Shown here: positions 1 to 11,270 of the stretch, piece after piece
Layout: each line of letters begins with the position of its first letter
Numbering within the stretch: position 1 is the stretch's first letter
Origin: Prunus persica
Lineage: Eukaryota; Streptophyta; Magnoliopsida; Rosales; Rosaceae
DNA length: 64,000 nt
Direction: 5' to 3'
Assembly: GCF_000346465.2 (NCBI RefSeq)
Contig: NC_034009.1
Coordinates: 35,595,557-35,659,556 of the forward strand
Position numbers and translations under genes: made by a program
Notes under the pieces: model-generated
What the model was told of the DNA's origin: nothing
Databases searched by the model: none
Seen by the model: only the letters and a program-made list of their open reading frames with translations

Positions 1-203
1 TTAAACAATTAGAACCCAAGTTGCCCGCACAGATCTTGTGTCAAGTTTTTATATATATATATAGCTTCTATTGAGGGATCCTTCAAATAGATTTTGGTTG
101 CATAAGCTCGGCTTAACGATTGCATCATATACATTAACAAAAACCGTAATCTTATTTGTGTCATTTTTGTTAAGACGACGACGGTTGCTTATGCCATCAA
201 ACC

Positions 204-775
204 ATGGTTTTGTTTTTGGAAACTCATGAGTAACTTCCCAGTGGGTCACTCATTCTGGAATTGCTCTAGCCCCAACTCGCTTAACTTCAGAGTTTCCATG
301 ACTCCGAAACCAGTGAGTTCCCAAAAGGCCTCGTGCTAGATGGAGGCGGGCATGTACATTTAAAGCACATCACTCCCTCTTTGTTGGTCGATGTGGGATA
401 TTACAATCCACCCCCCTTAGGGGCCCGACGTCATCGTCGGCACACTTGCATGACGTCCTTGTCGGTACACTTGCATCACATGGCAGAGTGACTCTGATAC
501 CAAATTGTCACATCCTGGGATTAGCTCTGCCGTAGCACGATATTGTCTGCTTTGGGCCCCCCTCTCTACCCTCACATTTTTGTTTATGGGAACTCATGAG
601 CAACTTCCCAGTGGGTCACCTATCTTGAGATTGCTCTAACCCCAACTCACCTAATTTCGGAGTTCCCATGACTCCGAAGCTAGTGAGCTTCCAAAAGTCC
701 TTGTGTTAGATGGAGGCGGGTATGTACATATAAGGCACATCACCTATTCTCCGTTGGTCGATGTGAGATGTTACA
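204..775 (-). mobile_element. TRIM-like LTR retroelement, 3' LTR truncated
   Basis: Two direct repeats lie at about 204-405 and 506-775 and share long near-identical blocks (for example around 220-300 and 590-670). Read on the minus strand, each LTR starts TGTAA. and the complete one ends .TGACA (270 bp). Next to the complete LTR at 493-502 is the complement of a TGGTATCAGA primer-binding site for initiator tRNA-Met, and a C/G-rich purine tract (410-425) precedes the other LTR. The internal part is only about 100 bp with no coding capacity, which fits a terminal-repeat retrotransposon in miniature. The left LTR lacks about 70 bp of its outer end, so no target duplication can be scored. A solo or recombined LTR pair of a larger family is the alternative. 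Confidence 0.7.
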
Positions 776-1409
776 TATACTTCTTTTTTTAATGTTGATA
801 ATAAGATTTAATATTTAAAAAAATGTTGATAATAAGATTCTTATTTTTATTTTTTTAGTACAAACGATAGTCTCTAAACTAGTGTGAGGCCAATCCAAAT
901 AAGATTAAATGAGGAATGAGGTATTATGTTTGTGTAGGGATTGGGTTGGACTTAACTTTGGTATTGAGTTCTGTCTTAATGTTTTGGGCTAAGAAAAAAA
1001 AGAAGTGATAACAATTATGGCCCGATGGCCCAATACTCTCTCTCTCTCTCTCAAAAAAAGAATTTATTAAGGCCCACATGCCTAATTTTACATCTCAAAA
1101 TATGAGGAAAATTCTAGCCCAGAATTAGCAACTCAAAAAAAGAAACACAGAAAAATAAATAAAATGAAATATTAAAAAGATATTATTACAGCGTGGATTG
1201 TCCAATTGGCATCTATTTGGGGATCTACGTGGCAATTTTTAACAGCTGGATGTTAATTGGTTACTGGTTGTTGCATTAGTGTGCTTACGTGAAATCTTTT
1301 TTCGGCTATATGTGATTGAAGGTTGAGAAGAGATAGCTAGATTATTATCACCTCCTCACTCGCTTCGCTACTCCGTCGCTGCAGCCGTGAGCACTAGCGT
1401 TCAGTTTCA
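776..1409. other. Intergenic / 5' flank of first F-box gene
   Basis: No coding region is seen. It holds AT-rich DNA, a short CT microsatellite near 1036-1052 and, from about 1330, the probable promoter and 5' UTR of the first F-box gene. No convincing TATA box was singled out. Confidence 0.5.
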
Positions 1410-2236
1410 ATGGCAATGGATCCAAAGCGGCCTCAAACTTCTCATCAAGTTGCTCAAGGCCAGGTACGATCGACTATCAAGCTTCTCGTTCTCAATGATT
1501 GTTCTTGATTTATGTTTCTTGTTAATTTTCTGCTTTATTTTAATATAATAATATTTCATTTGAGGACGAACCATGAGATCGGGGCAAGAATATCATCGTA
1601 TTCTTGAATTTTTATACTTATTTTGATTCTTGATTTATGTTTTTGTATTGTGTTTGATAGTTTGGTTTTGATTCTTGTACAATAATATAGGGTTCGTCCA
1701 ACTCGATGGACCGAATCAGTGAATTAGAAGATGGAATTCTTGGAAGCATAGTGTCTAGGTTGACACAGGATGAAATATTGGATACTCGTTTACTCTCTAG
1801 GAGATGGCTCAGTGTGTGGGGCTACAGTACGATTCTCACTCCCAGGGATGAATATAGGTTCTCCGAGGTGGAGCTCGAACCAGAGAGGGAAAGAGAAATT
1901 TACGTCAATTTCGTAAATCGTGTTGTGGAAAATCACAAGGGGGGAAATGTAAAGGAGTTCATGGCTTTCTTCGATATGGAAAATGATAGGTCCACAAATG
2001 CAACGTTCGGGAAATGGCTGGAGTTTACGGAGAGAAACAGAGTCCAGAAAGTTAAGTTGATCTTGTTGGATGATGGAATTTGCTCTGGTAGTATGGACTT
2101 GGCCTATGCTTCTTCTCCCCATGAATTCATAGGTAACTACAAGCTGAAGCACGAGTGTAATGGTGTTAGTGATATTCCACACCCTTGTAAATACGGTGGC
2201 TTCAAGTTTGTAAAATCCATTTCTTTGTTTGGTATT

Positions 2237-2241
2237 GGTAC
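2237..2241 (+). repeat. Target-site duplication GGTAC (left)
   Basis: GGTAC immediately before the first LTR base (2242) is repeated at 7456-7460 immediately after the last LTR base (7455). Five base pairs is the usual Ty1/copia target duplication. Confidence 0.9.
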
Positions 2242-2492
2242 TGTTAACAGAAAAGAAGAAGAAGAAGAGTATTTCAGAGATATCAGAGAAAGAGAAAGAG
2301 AAATGAAGAAGACTAAAGGATTTCTGAGTTTTTGATTATCAACTAACTTTTACAAAGCATAGCCCACTCTTATATGTAAACAGATTACAGAGGAGCTTAA
2401 CTGACTAACCACACAGCTTAGCTGTCTAACTAATACACGTGCTAGGTACCAAACTTGTAACAAACTTACTGACTTGCTAACCATAGTTAACA
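2242..2492 (-). repeat. Copia 3' LTR
   Basis: 251-bp long terminal repeat, at the 3' end of the minus-strand element. It contributes an in-frame tail and stop codon (2333-2335) to the broken F-box reading frame. Just inside it, the complement of a short purine tract (2493-2502) is the likely polypurine primer. Confidence 0.9.
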
Positions 2493-2498
2493 TTTTCC

Positions 2499-3836
2499 CT
2501 ACTTAGGTAACTCTCTTAATCTAAGATGAGCACAATGCTGTGAGAAGATAGGACAATGTAAACCCTTTGTAAAAACATCAGTAAGTTGTTCATCTGTTGA
2601 AACATATTGAACCAGCAAATCATTCTTCTGCACTCGCTCCCTGACAAAATGGAAATCAATGTCCAAGTGTTTAATTCGGGAATGAAATACTGGATTTGAG
2701 CTAAGAGCCAACGCAGACAGATTATCACAATATGCAACTGGAGGATCTGGCATATACAACTTCAAGTCTTTTAAAACTTGTCGAATCCAAGCCAAATCAG
2801 CAGCAGTATTGGCTACAGCCCTGTACTCTGCCTCTATAGAACTTCTTGAAACAGAGCCTTGTTTCTTTGATTGCCAAGATATAGGATTGCTGCCTAAAAA
2901 TATCACAAAACCTGTTGTAGACCTGCGAGTGTTGATGTCTCCTGCCCAATCGGCATCACTATATGCAGAGAGATTCATATCACCAGCTGTAAAACTCAGG
3001 CCATACTCTAGAGTACCTTGCACATATCTAAGAATCCTTTTCACCAAATGCCAATGAAGATCAGTAGGTTGATTCATGTATTGGCATACTGAGTTGACAG
3101 AATAAGCAAGATTTGGTCTTGTAAAAGTCAAATATTGGAGAGCCCCTACAATGCTCCTAAACAATGTTGGATCAGTTAATACTTCACCAGAATCTTTTAA
3201 CACCTGCGTATGTGGTTTACATGGAGTTGAGCAGGCTCGACAAGAGTTCATCCCAGCTTTATGAAGCAACTCTTTAGCATATTTGGACTGATTAACAAAA
3301 ATATCACCATTGGAGCCATGGGATACTTGCAAGCCGAGAAAGAATTTAAACTTACCCAAGTCCTTTATTTCAAATACAGAGCTTAATTCATCAACCACAA
3401 GCTGAACCATCTTCTCATTAGAACCTGTGAGAATAATATCGTCAACATAGAGCAAGAGAATCACAACCTCAGAGTTTGAATGTCTGACAAAGAGACTAGG
3501 ATCAGACTGTGAAGGTTGAAAACCTATGGCTGGCAAGTATCCAGTGAATTTGGCATTCCAAGCCTTTGGAGCTTGCTTCAAACCATACAAAGATTTCTTA
3601 AGCTTACATACAAAATCAGGATTACGTGGATCTGCAAACGCTTGTGGCTGTTTCATAAACACCTCTTCCTCGAAATCGCCATGTAAAAATGCGTTCTTAA
3701 CATCAAGTTGTCTTAACTGCCATTTATTCATTGCAGCTAGACTTAGTATTAACCTGATAGTGGTGTGGCACACTACAGGACTGAAAGTTTCACTAAAATC
3801 CAAGCCTTGCTCTTGACTAAATCCCTGAGCTACCAA
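2499..3836 (-). pseudogene. Copia pol: reverse transcriptase and RNase H part
   Basis: Open for 445 codons. It contains the copia reverse-transcriptase core, with DVKNAFLHGD near residue 45 and the catalytic YVDD box near residue 130, followed by an RNase H domain with DADWAGD and the SSIEAEYRA signature. It is separated from the integrase part by in-frame stops (for example TAG near 3880, at a position that is lysine in the family), so it could not be translated as part of a polyprotein without readthrough. Confidence 0.9.
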
Positions 3837-3992
3837 CCGAGCTTTATGCCTAGCTATAGAACCATCAGAATTCCTCTTTATCTAGTAAATCCACTTACTA
3901 CCAACAATGTTTTTATCTCCAGGATTAGGAACTAAACTCCAAGTACCTTGCATATGCAAGGCATCAATTTCTTCTTGCATGGCTTGTTTCCA

Positions 3993-4994
3993 TTATGGAG
4001 AAAACGAGGCCACCTTATAGTTTGCAGGTTCATCTAATTCAATATGAGCATTCAAACATATATAATACCCCACATAGTCAGGAAATTGTTTCTTCTGTAC
4101 TATGCCATCCCTAAGTCTAGTATGCATGGGATGAGTATTAATAGGATTAATAGGTAAAGAATCAAACAAGGAAGTACCCGAAGATGAATGCTCATGAGGA
4201 GGTGAAAGTGTCAGATGATGATCACCTAAAGGGGAATGATGCACCTCTGGAACAAGAACTGATTCTGAACCACCTAATGGGTGCACAGAAGGAGAAGATG
4301 ATGTTGAAGGAGCTGATGGTGTGATTGTGGTAACCCGAGTTGTAACTTCTTGCAAAGGCAAAGAAAAAAGAATATGTGGTGCCGCTGCTTGAGGTTTAGA
4401 AACAGCAGTCGTTGAACTGAGCAGTAATGACTAGAAAGGCCAAATTGATTCAACATGAATCACATGTCTGGAGATGACAAACTTGTCAGTGACGATATCA
4501 TAACACAAAACACCTTTATACCCTGAAGAATATCCCAAAAATACACATTGAGTGGTTCGAGGTTGAAACTTATGCACATTATAAGGTCTGAGATATGGAT
4601 ATACAGCAGTGCCAAATATTCTTAAAGATTGTAACTCTGGTTGCTTGCCATACAAACGAAAATAAGGAGCTTGATGCTTTAAGGACTGACTTGGCATCCT
4701 ATTTATTAAGTAGACAACATGTGCAAGAGAATGATACCAAAACTGTCCAGGCATATTAGCAGCAGTCAGAAGAGTTAGAGCAATCTCCACAACATGTCTG
4801 TTTTTCCTCTCAGCCATACCATTTTGTTGTGGGGTGTATGGACATGTAAACTGATGCAAAATACCATGACAGGCAAGGAAGTCAGTAAATGTTTTGCTAA
4901 TATACTCGCCACCACCATCACTCTGAAAATGCTGAATTTGAGCATTAAATTGAGTCTGAACCAAAGCAAAGAATTTGAGAAATTTGGAGAACAC
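3993..4994 (-). pseudogene. Copia pol: integrase part
   Basis: Two open stretches (4994-4431 and 4361-3993), broken by stops near 4430-4434 and 3993. The first holds the end of the integrase catalytic core, with SDGGGEY and PQQNGMAERKNR (the D and E of the DDE triad), followed by the C-terminal integrase region. The second is the low-complexity Ser/Pro/His linker before the reverse transcriptase. Another stop near 5096 replaces a conserved tryptophan at the start of the core. This is degenerate retrotransposon sequence. Confidence 0.85.
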
Positions 4995-5196
4995 CTCAGA
5001 TTTATTAAAAAGGGGAGATATCCATACAAAGCCTTCATCTAAGAAGAGTACAAAATATCGAAAGCCATGAATGGACTTAAAATTGGAAGGTCCCTAGACA
5101 TCACTGTGTATCTTAGAAAAAGGAATATCTGTCTTAACATGACTACTTGAAAAAGGCAGCTTGTGCATCTTTCCTTGAAGACATGAAGGACACAAA

Positions 5197-6336
5197 TCAA
5201 ACTTCATCTCCTAAAACAACCATGTTGGACTCTTTAAGCATAAGCTTCACCACCTCATTTGTTGGATGACCCAATCTCTGATGCCATGTAGTAGAACTCA
5301 CACGCTGACCAAGATAAGCTGTTGGACTGGAAAGCGAGAACCAAGCCGATGGAACTTTACACGGAATGGGAGATAAGTCATTATGGCTAGAGCCCTTTAG
5401 AAGAATTGCCTTTGTTGTCCTATCCTGTATACAGAAACCAGTAGAATCAAAGCTTATGATACAATGATTATCTCTGCATAACTGATTCACAGATAAAAGA
5501 TTGGCAGAGAGCTTTGGAACATAAAAAACATAAGGCATTTTAAGGGAAGTAGAAGCACAAGACAAAGCAGTGGTGCCAATATTTGTTATATTCAAACCTT
5601 CCCCATTCCCCACAGTCACTTGATCAGTGGACTCACAGGGGCTAACATCATGCAGAGTAGACACATCAGCAGCAACCATATGATAGGAAGCTCCACTGTC
5701 TGCAATCCAAACATGATCTGCCATCTCTTGTCTCGAAGGAGTTGGCATTGGAGCATAACCATGTGTAGGCATATAAGAACTGTGAGCTGCCATAGCAGAG
5801 ATAATGGATGGAGGAGCTTGACCTTGATAGACATAATTTGAGCGATGGAAGTAATCCAAAGCACCATGACCCTTCTTACCACAAATTTGACAAGCAATGA
5901 TTGACCCAGAAAGCTTAGAACTGTCATCACCATGACAATGATAACAATTCACGGCAGTGTGGCCACGTTTGCCACAAATCTGGCATTCCGGAACAACAGA
6001 GAATTTAGAAGCTTGAGCACCAGGAAACCTGCCATGAAAATCAGAACTTGGAAGCCGAGTCTGTGAAAACCTACCACGTCCAGAGACAAAACCTCTACCA
6101 TTACTAGAGGAAAAACCTCGACCATTGCCAGAGAATGATTGAGAACCAGAGACTCTATTATGAAAACCAGAAGCATCATGAGAAACCATATAGGCAACAG
6201 AAGGAGTGGGAAGTAAACCCATACCTGTAGAAGAAGAACCAGGATGCTGCAACACCTGACCGGGAGAAAAGGTAGAAGACATATACAGAGCATGGTGAGT
6301 GTGAATCAGAGCATGGTGCAGTCTATTCCGTGGCAA
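5197..6336 (-). pseudogene. Copia gag C-terminus, protease and pre-integrase
   Basis: 379 codons open. It holds a Gly/Ser/Arg-rich stretch, one complete CCHC zinc knuckle (CQICGKRGHTAVNC), and a second knuckle that has lost its last cysteine (CQICGKKGHGALDYFH). Then come the aspartic protease site DSGAS and the GAG-pre-integrase HQRLGHP motif. It lies in a different frame from the gag segment, which it overlaps at 6323-6336, so a frameshift separates them. A programmed shift is not excluded, but the nearby nonsense codons make decay likelier. Confidence 0.85.
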
Positions 6337-6937
6337 GCAATTGAGAACGAAAATCTTTTAGAGAGATCACCGAGTCACGAGCAATGAGAACTGTCTTGAT
6401 CATGTCATACTCCGAAGGCAACCCATTTAATACGGTGATCATAAAATCATCATATGAAATTGGCACCCCAGCAGAAGCCAACTTATCACGAATGTGTTTA
6501 AGACGAAGAAGAAACCGCTCAATGGAGTCGGCACCTTTCTGAGCAGTCTGCAGCTCAGTTTTGAGATGATTAATCCGAGCCCGCGATACAGTAGCATAGC
6601 GGTCAGAAAGTTGAAGCCATGCCTCACGAGCGGTCTTGCTGCCAATGACATATTCTAATGCCTCATCAGAGAGAGTGGCAATCAGAAAACTCAAGAGAGA
6701 CTTATCAGTACGCAACCAATCCCTATAAGCAGCTGTGACCTCAAAAGTAACGCCAATTTCATCAAGAATTGCAAATTTGGGGGGAGGAACAAGCGAGCCA
6801 TCAAAATGGCCAAAGAGATCATAGCCTTGGAGCAGAGATTCAATCTGAAAACTCCACTTAAGAAAATTATCATCACCAAGACGAATAGTAACCATACCCA
6901 AGAGACCTTCAACCTTGATTGATGGAGACGACGCCAT
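6323..6937 (-). pseudogene. Copia gag N-terminal (UBN2-type) part
   Basis: 205-codon reading frame with the gag-polypeptide (UBN2/Retrotran_gag) pattern: a start shortly after the leader, a DDNFLKWSFQIESLL-type helix, AWLQLSDRYA and LNGLPSEYD. It is the nucleocapsid precursor of the copia element, starting about 250 bp inside the 5' LTR. It ends where the frame shifts at about 6323-6336. Confidence 0.85.
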
Positions 6938-7189
6938 GAGAAGTAATAAATCCCGAAGTGCAGCAAAACCCTAAAAGGCAAGAAATCCCTAATCGAAGAC
7001 CGAAAGAAGATGTGAAGAACAAAATGAAGAAATTTGAAGAAAGAAAGAACAAATTGAAGAGTTGAAGAACAAACTGAAGAATTGAAGAATGGAAGAACAA
7101 ACGAAAGAATTGAAGCAGAATGTGACGAAGGGAAGAGCGGAAGCAAAAGGATCAAGAAAGAGCGTGAGCGATGCTGGCTCTTGATACCA

Positions 7190-7455
7190 TGTTAACAGAA
7201 AAGAAGAAGAAGAGTATTTCAGAGATATTAGAGAAAGAGAAAGAGAAATGAAGAAGGCTAAAGGATTTCTGAGTTTTTGATTATCAACTAACTTTTACAA
7301 AGCATAGCCCACTCTTATATGTAAACATATTACAGAGGAGCTTAACTGACTAACCACACAGCTTAGCTGTCTAACTAATACACGTGCTAGGTACCAGACT
7401 TGTAACAAACTTACTAACTTGCTAACCATAGTTAACATACTAACCATAGTTAACA
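7190..7455 (-). repeat. Copia 5' LTR with duplicated terminus
   Basis: 266-bp LTR next to the primer-binding site. The end touching the F-box exon holds two tandem copies of an 18-bp unit ending CATAGTTAACA (about 7420-7455), whereas the other LTR has one. The GGTAC target duplication follows at 7456-7460, so the extra unit was present at insertion or arose soon after. Confidence 0.9.
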
Positions 7456-8671
7456 GGTACGGTGGGGGAAGCTTTCAAATGTTTGTTGGGCAACTGTAAA
7501 TTCCTTGAAAAAGTATTACTGAGTGGTTGCGGAGGTTTTGATAATAATGTAAGAGTTGTTGGACCAGCTCTTGCATTGAAGTATTTAGAGATACGGAATT
7601 GCCGCATTGAAAGCATTGAAATCAGTTCTGCAAACCTTGTTTCATTTACTTATGCTGGAGACTGGATACGCTTGTTTCTCTGGAATGTGCCGCGGCTTGC
7701 TGAGGTGTCCCTTGCCTGTGATAGCAGAGCTTCTACAGTGGCTGTCTTCTCCACACTGCACTTCTGTCATTCTCAGCTGGAGGTCCTCACACTGAAAACA
7801 AGCCTGGTAATAATTATGTGTTGGTTTTCATTCCTGTTTCTTGGATTATATATCGGTGCCTTACCCCTTTGTCTGGTTTTCAGATCCACAAAGAGAATTA
7901 TACATTTCCTGGCTTAGAAATTCTCAAACATTTGGAAGTAAAGATTGCAACTGATGAGGATTGCTGTCTCCTTCAATTAGCTTCTTTCATTAAGGCATCT
8001 CCAGAGTTGCAGAAACTGGTGTTGGAGGTATATTTATATAGATAGGGTTTAAAAGAATGATATTTTTAATGTACTGATGTCATTCCAGTTCAATGATCAC
8101 TCACTTAATTTGCATTTTGTGCCTAATCTCTCCTCTGTAGAGATTAATGCTCCCTTTCCGTTGGTCAGTTATTTCAAGTCAAGTTAAATTTATGACCTTA
8201 TTTCCTTACGGCTATCGTGACTTGATTTTCTTACTAAATGTAACTCTTTAGCTGTAACTTTTAACCAAGTGGAAGAATGCATCTTCATCTTCCATTCGGT
8301 TGGTCCACTGCCAGTTGCTTCTACTTAATGTTGAATTTTCTTGGGTCACTACTTTTCCTGTTGGAATGATCTGTGTCATTTCGAAATGGTCAAGAAGTCA
8401 TCAAGGATACTTAATGGTATTTCGGTTCTTGTTGCAGTTGACAGGTGCGGTGAGACCGGAACATGAGATAGGAATCAAGGAAGCTGCCAATTGCTCCCGT
8501 AATTCCCTCAGGGTAGTGGAAGTGAGAGCCTATTGTGGTCGGCCCGGTGACTTGAAGCTTATCATGTACTTAATCAAGAACGCTGTTAAACTGGAAAAAA
8601 TTGTTGTGCATCCTAAAGAAGTAAGGGCAGTAGATTTTGCTAGGCGGCAACTCAAAAGACTAAGTCCCTAA

Positions 8672-10115
8672 ACATATAAACTTTGTACGCCTCTAAAGGG
8701 CAAAGAATTATTAGGTCCTTGTGCCTGCCTTTCCCCTGTATTTGGTATATTTGGGATTTTTGTTTTTGTTTTTGTTTTTGTTTCGTTGCTTCTGGCCTTG
8801 TTTGACAATTTCTTTTGATCTCAACCTCCGCCAGTTGAAATTTTATAGAGGGTGGGTGGCTTACTCGAATCAAGTGCAATGTAGACGCTTGAATTGATTG
8901 CTCTGATTTGGATTTGAGTTTTTGTTTCCTCATGCTCCTTGCTGTTGTTTTGTAATTTTTGAATTTTATTGCTTAAATTGACACACTAGTGCCTTGACCA
9001 GTATCCTTTCTTTCCTTGTAGAAATGTTGAGAATTTGTTGAGACTAAAGCCTTCTAAAAATCTCTCTCAAGTATGGAAAGTTAGTGAGGAAATTGGGAAT
9101 GGCCGCGAAAGTGAGACTCTGCTTTTCTCATGCCCTAAATGATGCCAATTTTATTGTATGGCGTGGGCCTAAATTGCAGGCCGATTTAATCCCCACAAAC
9201 CGCGTGCCCAAGTTAAAGACCTATGAGCTAGGGTAAAAGTCATATAAAAAGGGGAATCATTCACTTGAGCAACAACCCTAATCCCTTCCTCAACGCATAC
9301 AGGTTTTCCGAAGGACTCAAGGCTCTTGCTTGACTTCTTTGCTTGTTTTCTCGCGATCTTGAGCCTTTTGTGGCTTGATTATTTGAGAATTAAGCATAGC
9401 ACAAGTCGTTGATAACATTTATCCATGCACTCGAATTTCTAAGTTCGATTTTGTCATTCCTCCAATATTGCTTGTAATTACCTCAGCTGAAGAACATATT
9501 TTCATTGTGAGTGGCCATGTTTATATATGCATTGATTTCGAGCAGTTATTGAAAGATGAGCTATGTTTGTGCTGAGCTAAGCTTTAACCCCTAGCCGTGG
9601 TTGCATGTAAGTGGCTATCTTGTTTACAATGATAACTTAGTTAAGAGCAGAGCATCTGCAATTGTTAAGATCAATGCAATTTTATTGCATGAATTTGTAT
9701 TAAAACAGTAAAATCTCACTTGTAATTAAGGACGGAACTACACTACTATGGCTAGAGTGGGTTCTAGCCTAGTGCAAAGTTTGGGAAAAAAGAAATTTAA
9801 TACTAATTTTTAAGCACTATACCTCATTTTACAAAAATTAGCCCAATCCATCCAAGCAAAAATTAGTATGTCCTATCCAAACAGATCTCCAGTTAGCTTC
9901 AAGTTTTCTCCTATGAAAAAAATAAATGAAATTTTATTTAGAGATCTTTACCCATATAAGAAATAATAGCCCACCCCTATAAAAATTTCTGGTTCTGTCC
10001 TGTTTGTAATGATGTGATTTAGTTCATTGCAATAAATGCAATTGCAATAAGCTAGCTATAAGACCCACATGCTAATTAAAAATAAAAAAAATACAGCAAT
10101 TAATGCATTATGCCA
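8672..10115. other. Intergenic DNA after the first F-box gene
   Basis: The start is the 3' UTR of the F-box gene; the stretch around 8715-8770 is also found after the stop-equivalent of the third paralogue (17360-17420), which shows the two genes share their 3' ends. I see no coding region in the rest. The block 10020-10110 resembles part of the MITE at 10344-10624 (shared TAGTTCA-TGCAATTG-type words), so it is probably related transposon debris. Confidence 0.5.
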
Positions 10116-10124
10116 TTAAGAGCA

Positions 10125-10339
10125 GAGTAATGCTACACTTACCACATTTGCATACCACATTTTTATACTACCTTATGTGGCAGATGAAGTGGGCAGCCAT
10201 ATCAATTAAAAAGTGTCAATAACTCATAAAAGAAAAGAAAATGTTAAATTAATATAATTGATGTGGTTGTCCACCTCATCTGCCATATAAGATGGTATGA
10301 GAATGTGATATACAAAATGTGGTAAGAGTAGCATTATTC
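10125..10339. mobile_element. 215-bp MITE with 9-bp target duplication
   Basis: Terminal inverted repeats of about 25 bp: the left end GAGTAATGCTACACTTACCA and the complement of the right end GAATAATGCTACTCTTACCA. It is flanked by TTAAGAGCA at 10116-10124 and 10340-10348. A 9-bp duplication points to a Mutator-like origin (hAT, with 8 bp, is the alternative). No coding capacity. Confidence 0.75.
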
Positions 10340-10343
10340 TTAA

Positions 10344-10624
10344 GAGCATTCACAATGGTTGTTTAATAGTTCAATGCAATTGAAAAAATATAGCAATTAA
10401 TATACATTTTATTCAAAATTGGTCTCTTTTCAATGGTCTCTTTTCAAAGATCTCTTTGAGAATATTTCAATGGTACAATTTTTAGTGTTATTAAATTTAT
10501 CCATTTTATTTTATTTGAATATGTAAAAAAATGTAAGAAGATATAACTATTGATTTGAAGTTATTGAATTGTACCATTACCAGTAAAATTGTAGTTTGAA
10601 CTATTCAACAACCACTATGAATGA
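10344..10624. mobile_element. MITE with about 30-bp inverted repeats
   Basis: The left end (10344-10374, GCATTCACAATGGTTGT.) matches the complement of the right end (10594-10624) over about 30 bp with a few mismatches. The interior is AT-rich and non-coding. The right terminus is worn, so no target duplication is clear. It abuts the MITE at 10125-10339, whose target duplication includes this element's first bases, so this one was there first. Confidence 0.6.
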
Positions 10625-11270
10625 TGTAAAACCTTTATAATTAAACATGTTACTGGTCGGATATGGTGCCGCTGATAAATAGCCTGAGTCTTGCTGTATT
10701 ATGAGTAAAATTAAAAACATTTTAGTTTCATTTTTATGTTGTTCAACCTGATGATGCAATATTATCCGGGATTTGATTTTGAAGTGCTAATATGACTGAA
10801 TCCTTGCAGAAATGTATCTTACAACAACCAGGTGATATTCCCACAACCAAAAACTTTTAAAGGTTTTCTGCTAATTGGTGGCAAGTGAATATACACACTC
10901 TCAAAGACACTAATCACTAACATATGAAGCCATACAATCACTACAAAAGTCTTCTACCTTGTGCAAGCACCATATCACACAATTTCAAGATGGGGCGTTT
11001 GAGTACTTTATGCGCGTGTGACCACTTTGTAATGACATGAACCTTTAGTTTATATGCGTGAATTCTTCTCGTTACCAAATTCAACTAGGACTCCATCACC
11101 AAGCAAATTGTATATTCATTTAAGTTATAATTGAATTAGGACTCTTTAACTGAATAGGATACTTAATCACATATTGTATGAGTGAGCAGCATGACATTTT
11201 GGACTTAAACTCAATGTCTGCCAACATAATTTCAATCAAATTAATAGTATTCTTGAACTTTTTTTTTGGG

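Larger units (their letters stand above)
2242..7455 (-). mobile_element. Ty1/copia LTR retrotransposon inside an F-box exon
   Basis: The LTRs at 2242-2492 and 7190-7455 both begin TGTTAACAG and end .GTTAACA on the plus strand. The element reads on the minus strand: the primer-binding site TGGTATCAAGAGC lies next to the right LTR (7177-7189), followed by gag, then protease, integrase, reverse transcriptase and RNase H. Integrase before reverse transcriptase is the diagnostic copia order. By eye the LTRs differ at five substitutions and one 3-bp indel, and the right LTR carries an extra 18-bp copy of its end. The coding region has a frameshift between gag and the protease part and several in-frame stops, so it is non-autonomous now. 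The 5-bp target duplication is GGTAC. Confidence 0.95.
1410..8671 (+). pseudogene. F-box/LRR/FBD gene split by a copia insertion
   Basis: Member of the plant F-box/RNI-like/FBD family, which usually acts as the substrate receptor of SCF (SKP1-cullin-F-box) ubiquitin ligases. Exons: 1410-1463; 1691-2241 continuing at 7461-7806; 7884-8027; 8438-8671 (TAA stop). All introns are GT-AG and phase 0. The F-box begins MDRISELEDGILGSIVSRL; the LRR-like part and a C-terminal FBD (EIGIKEAANCSRNSLRVVEV) follow. A 5,214-bp Ty1/copia element sits in exon 2 between two copies of GGTAC. Disregarding the element and one GGTAC, the frame is open for 443 codons, so the gene was intact when hit. As it stands, translation enters the LTR and stops at 2335. 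The downstream half has no start of its own. The closest relative in the window is the gene at 15.1-17.5 kb. Confidence 0.85.

Noticed and set aside
2809..3816. Plus-strand frames inside the copia element
   Set aside because: Antisense shadows of the reverse transcriptase and RNase H coding region.
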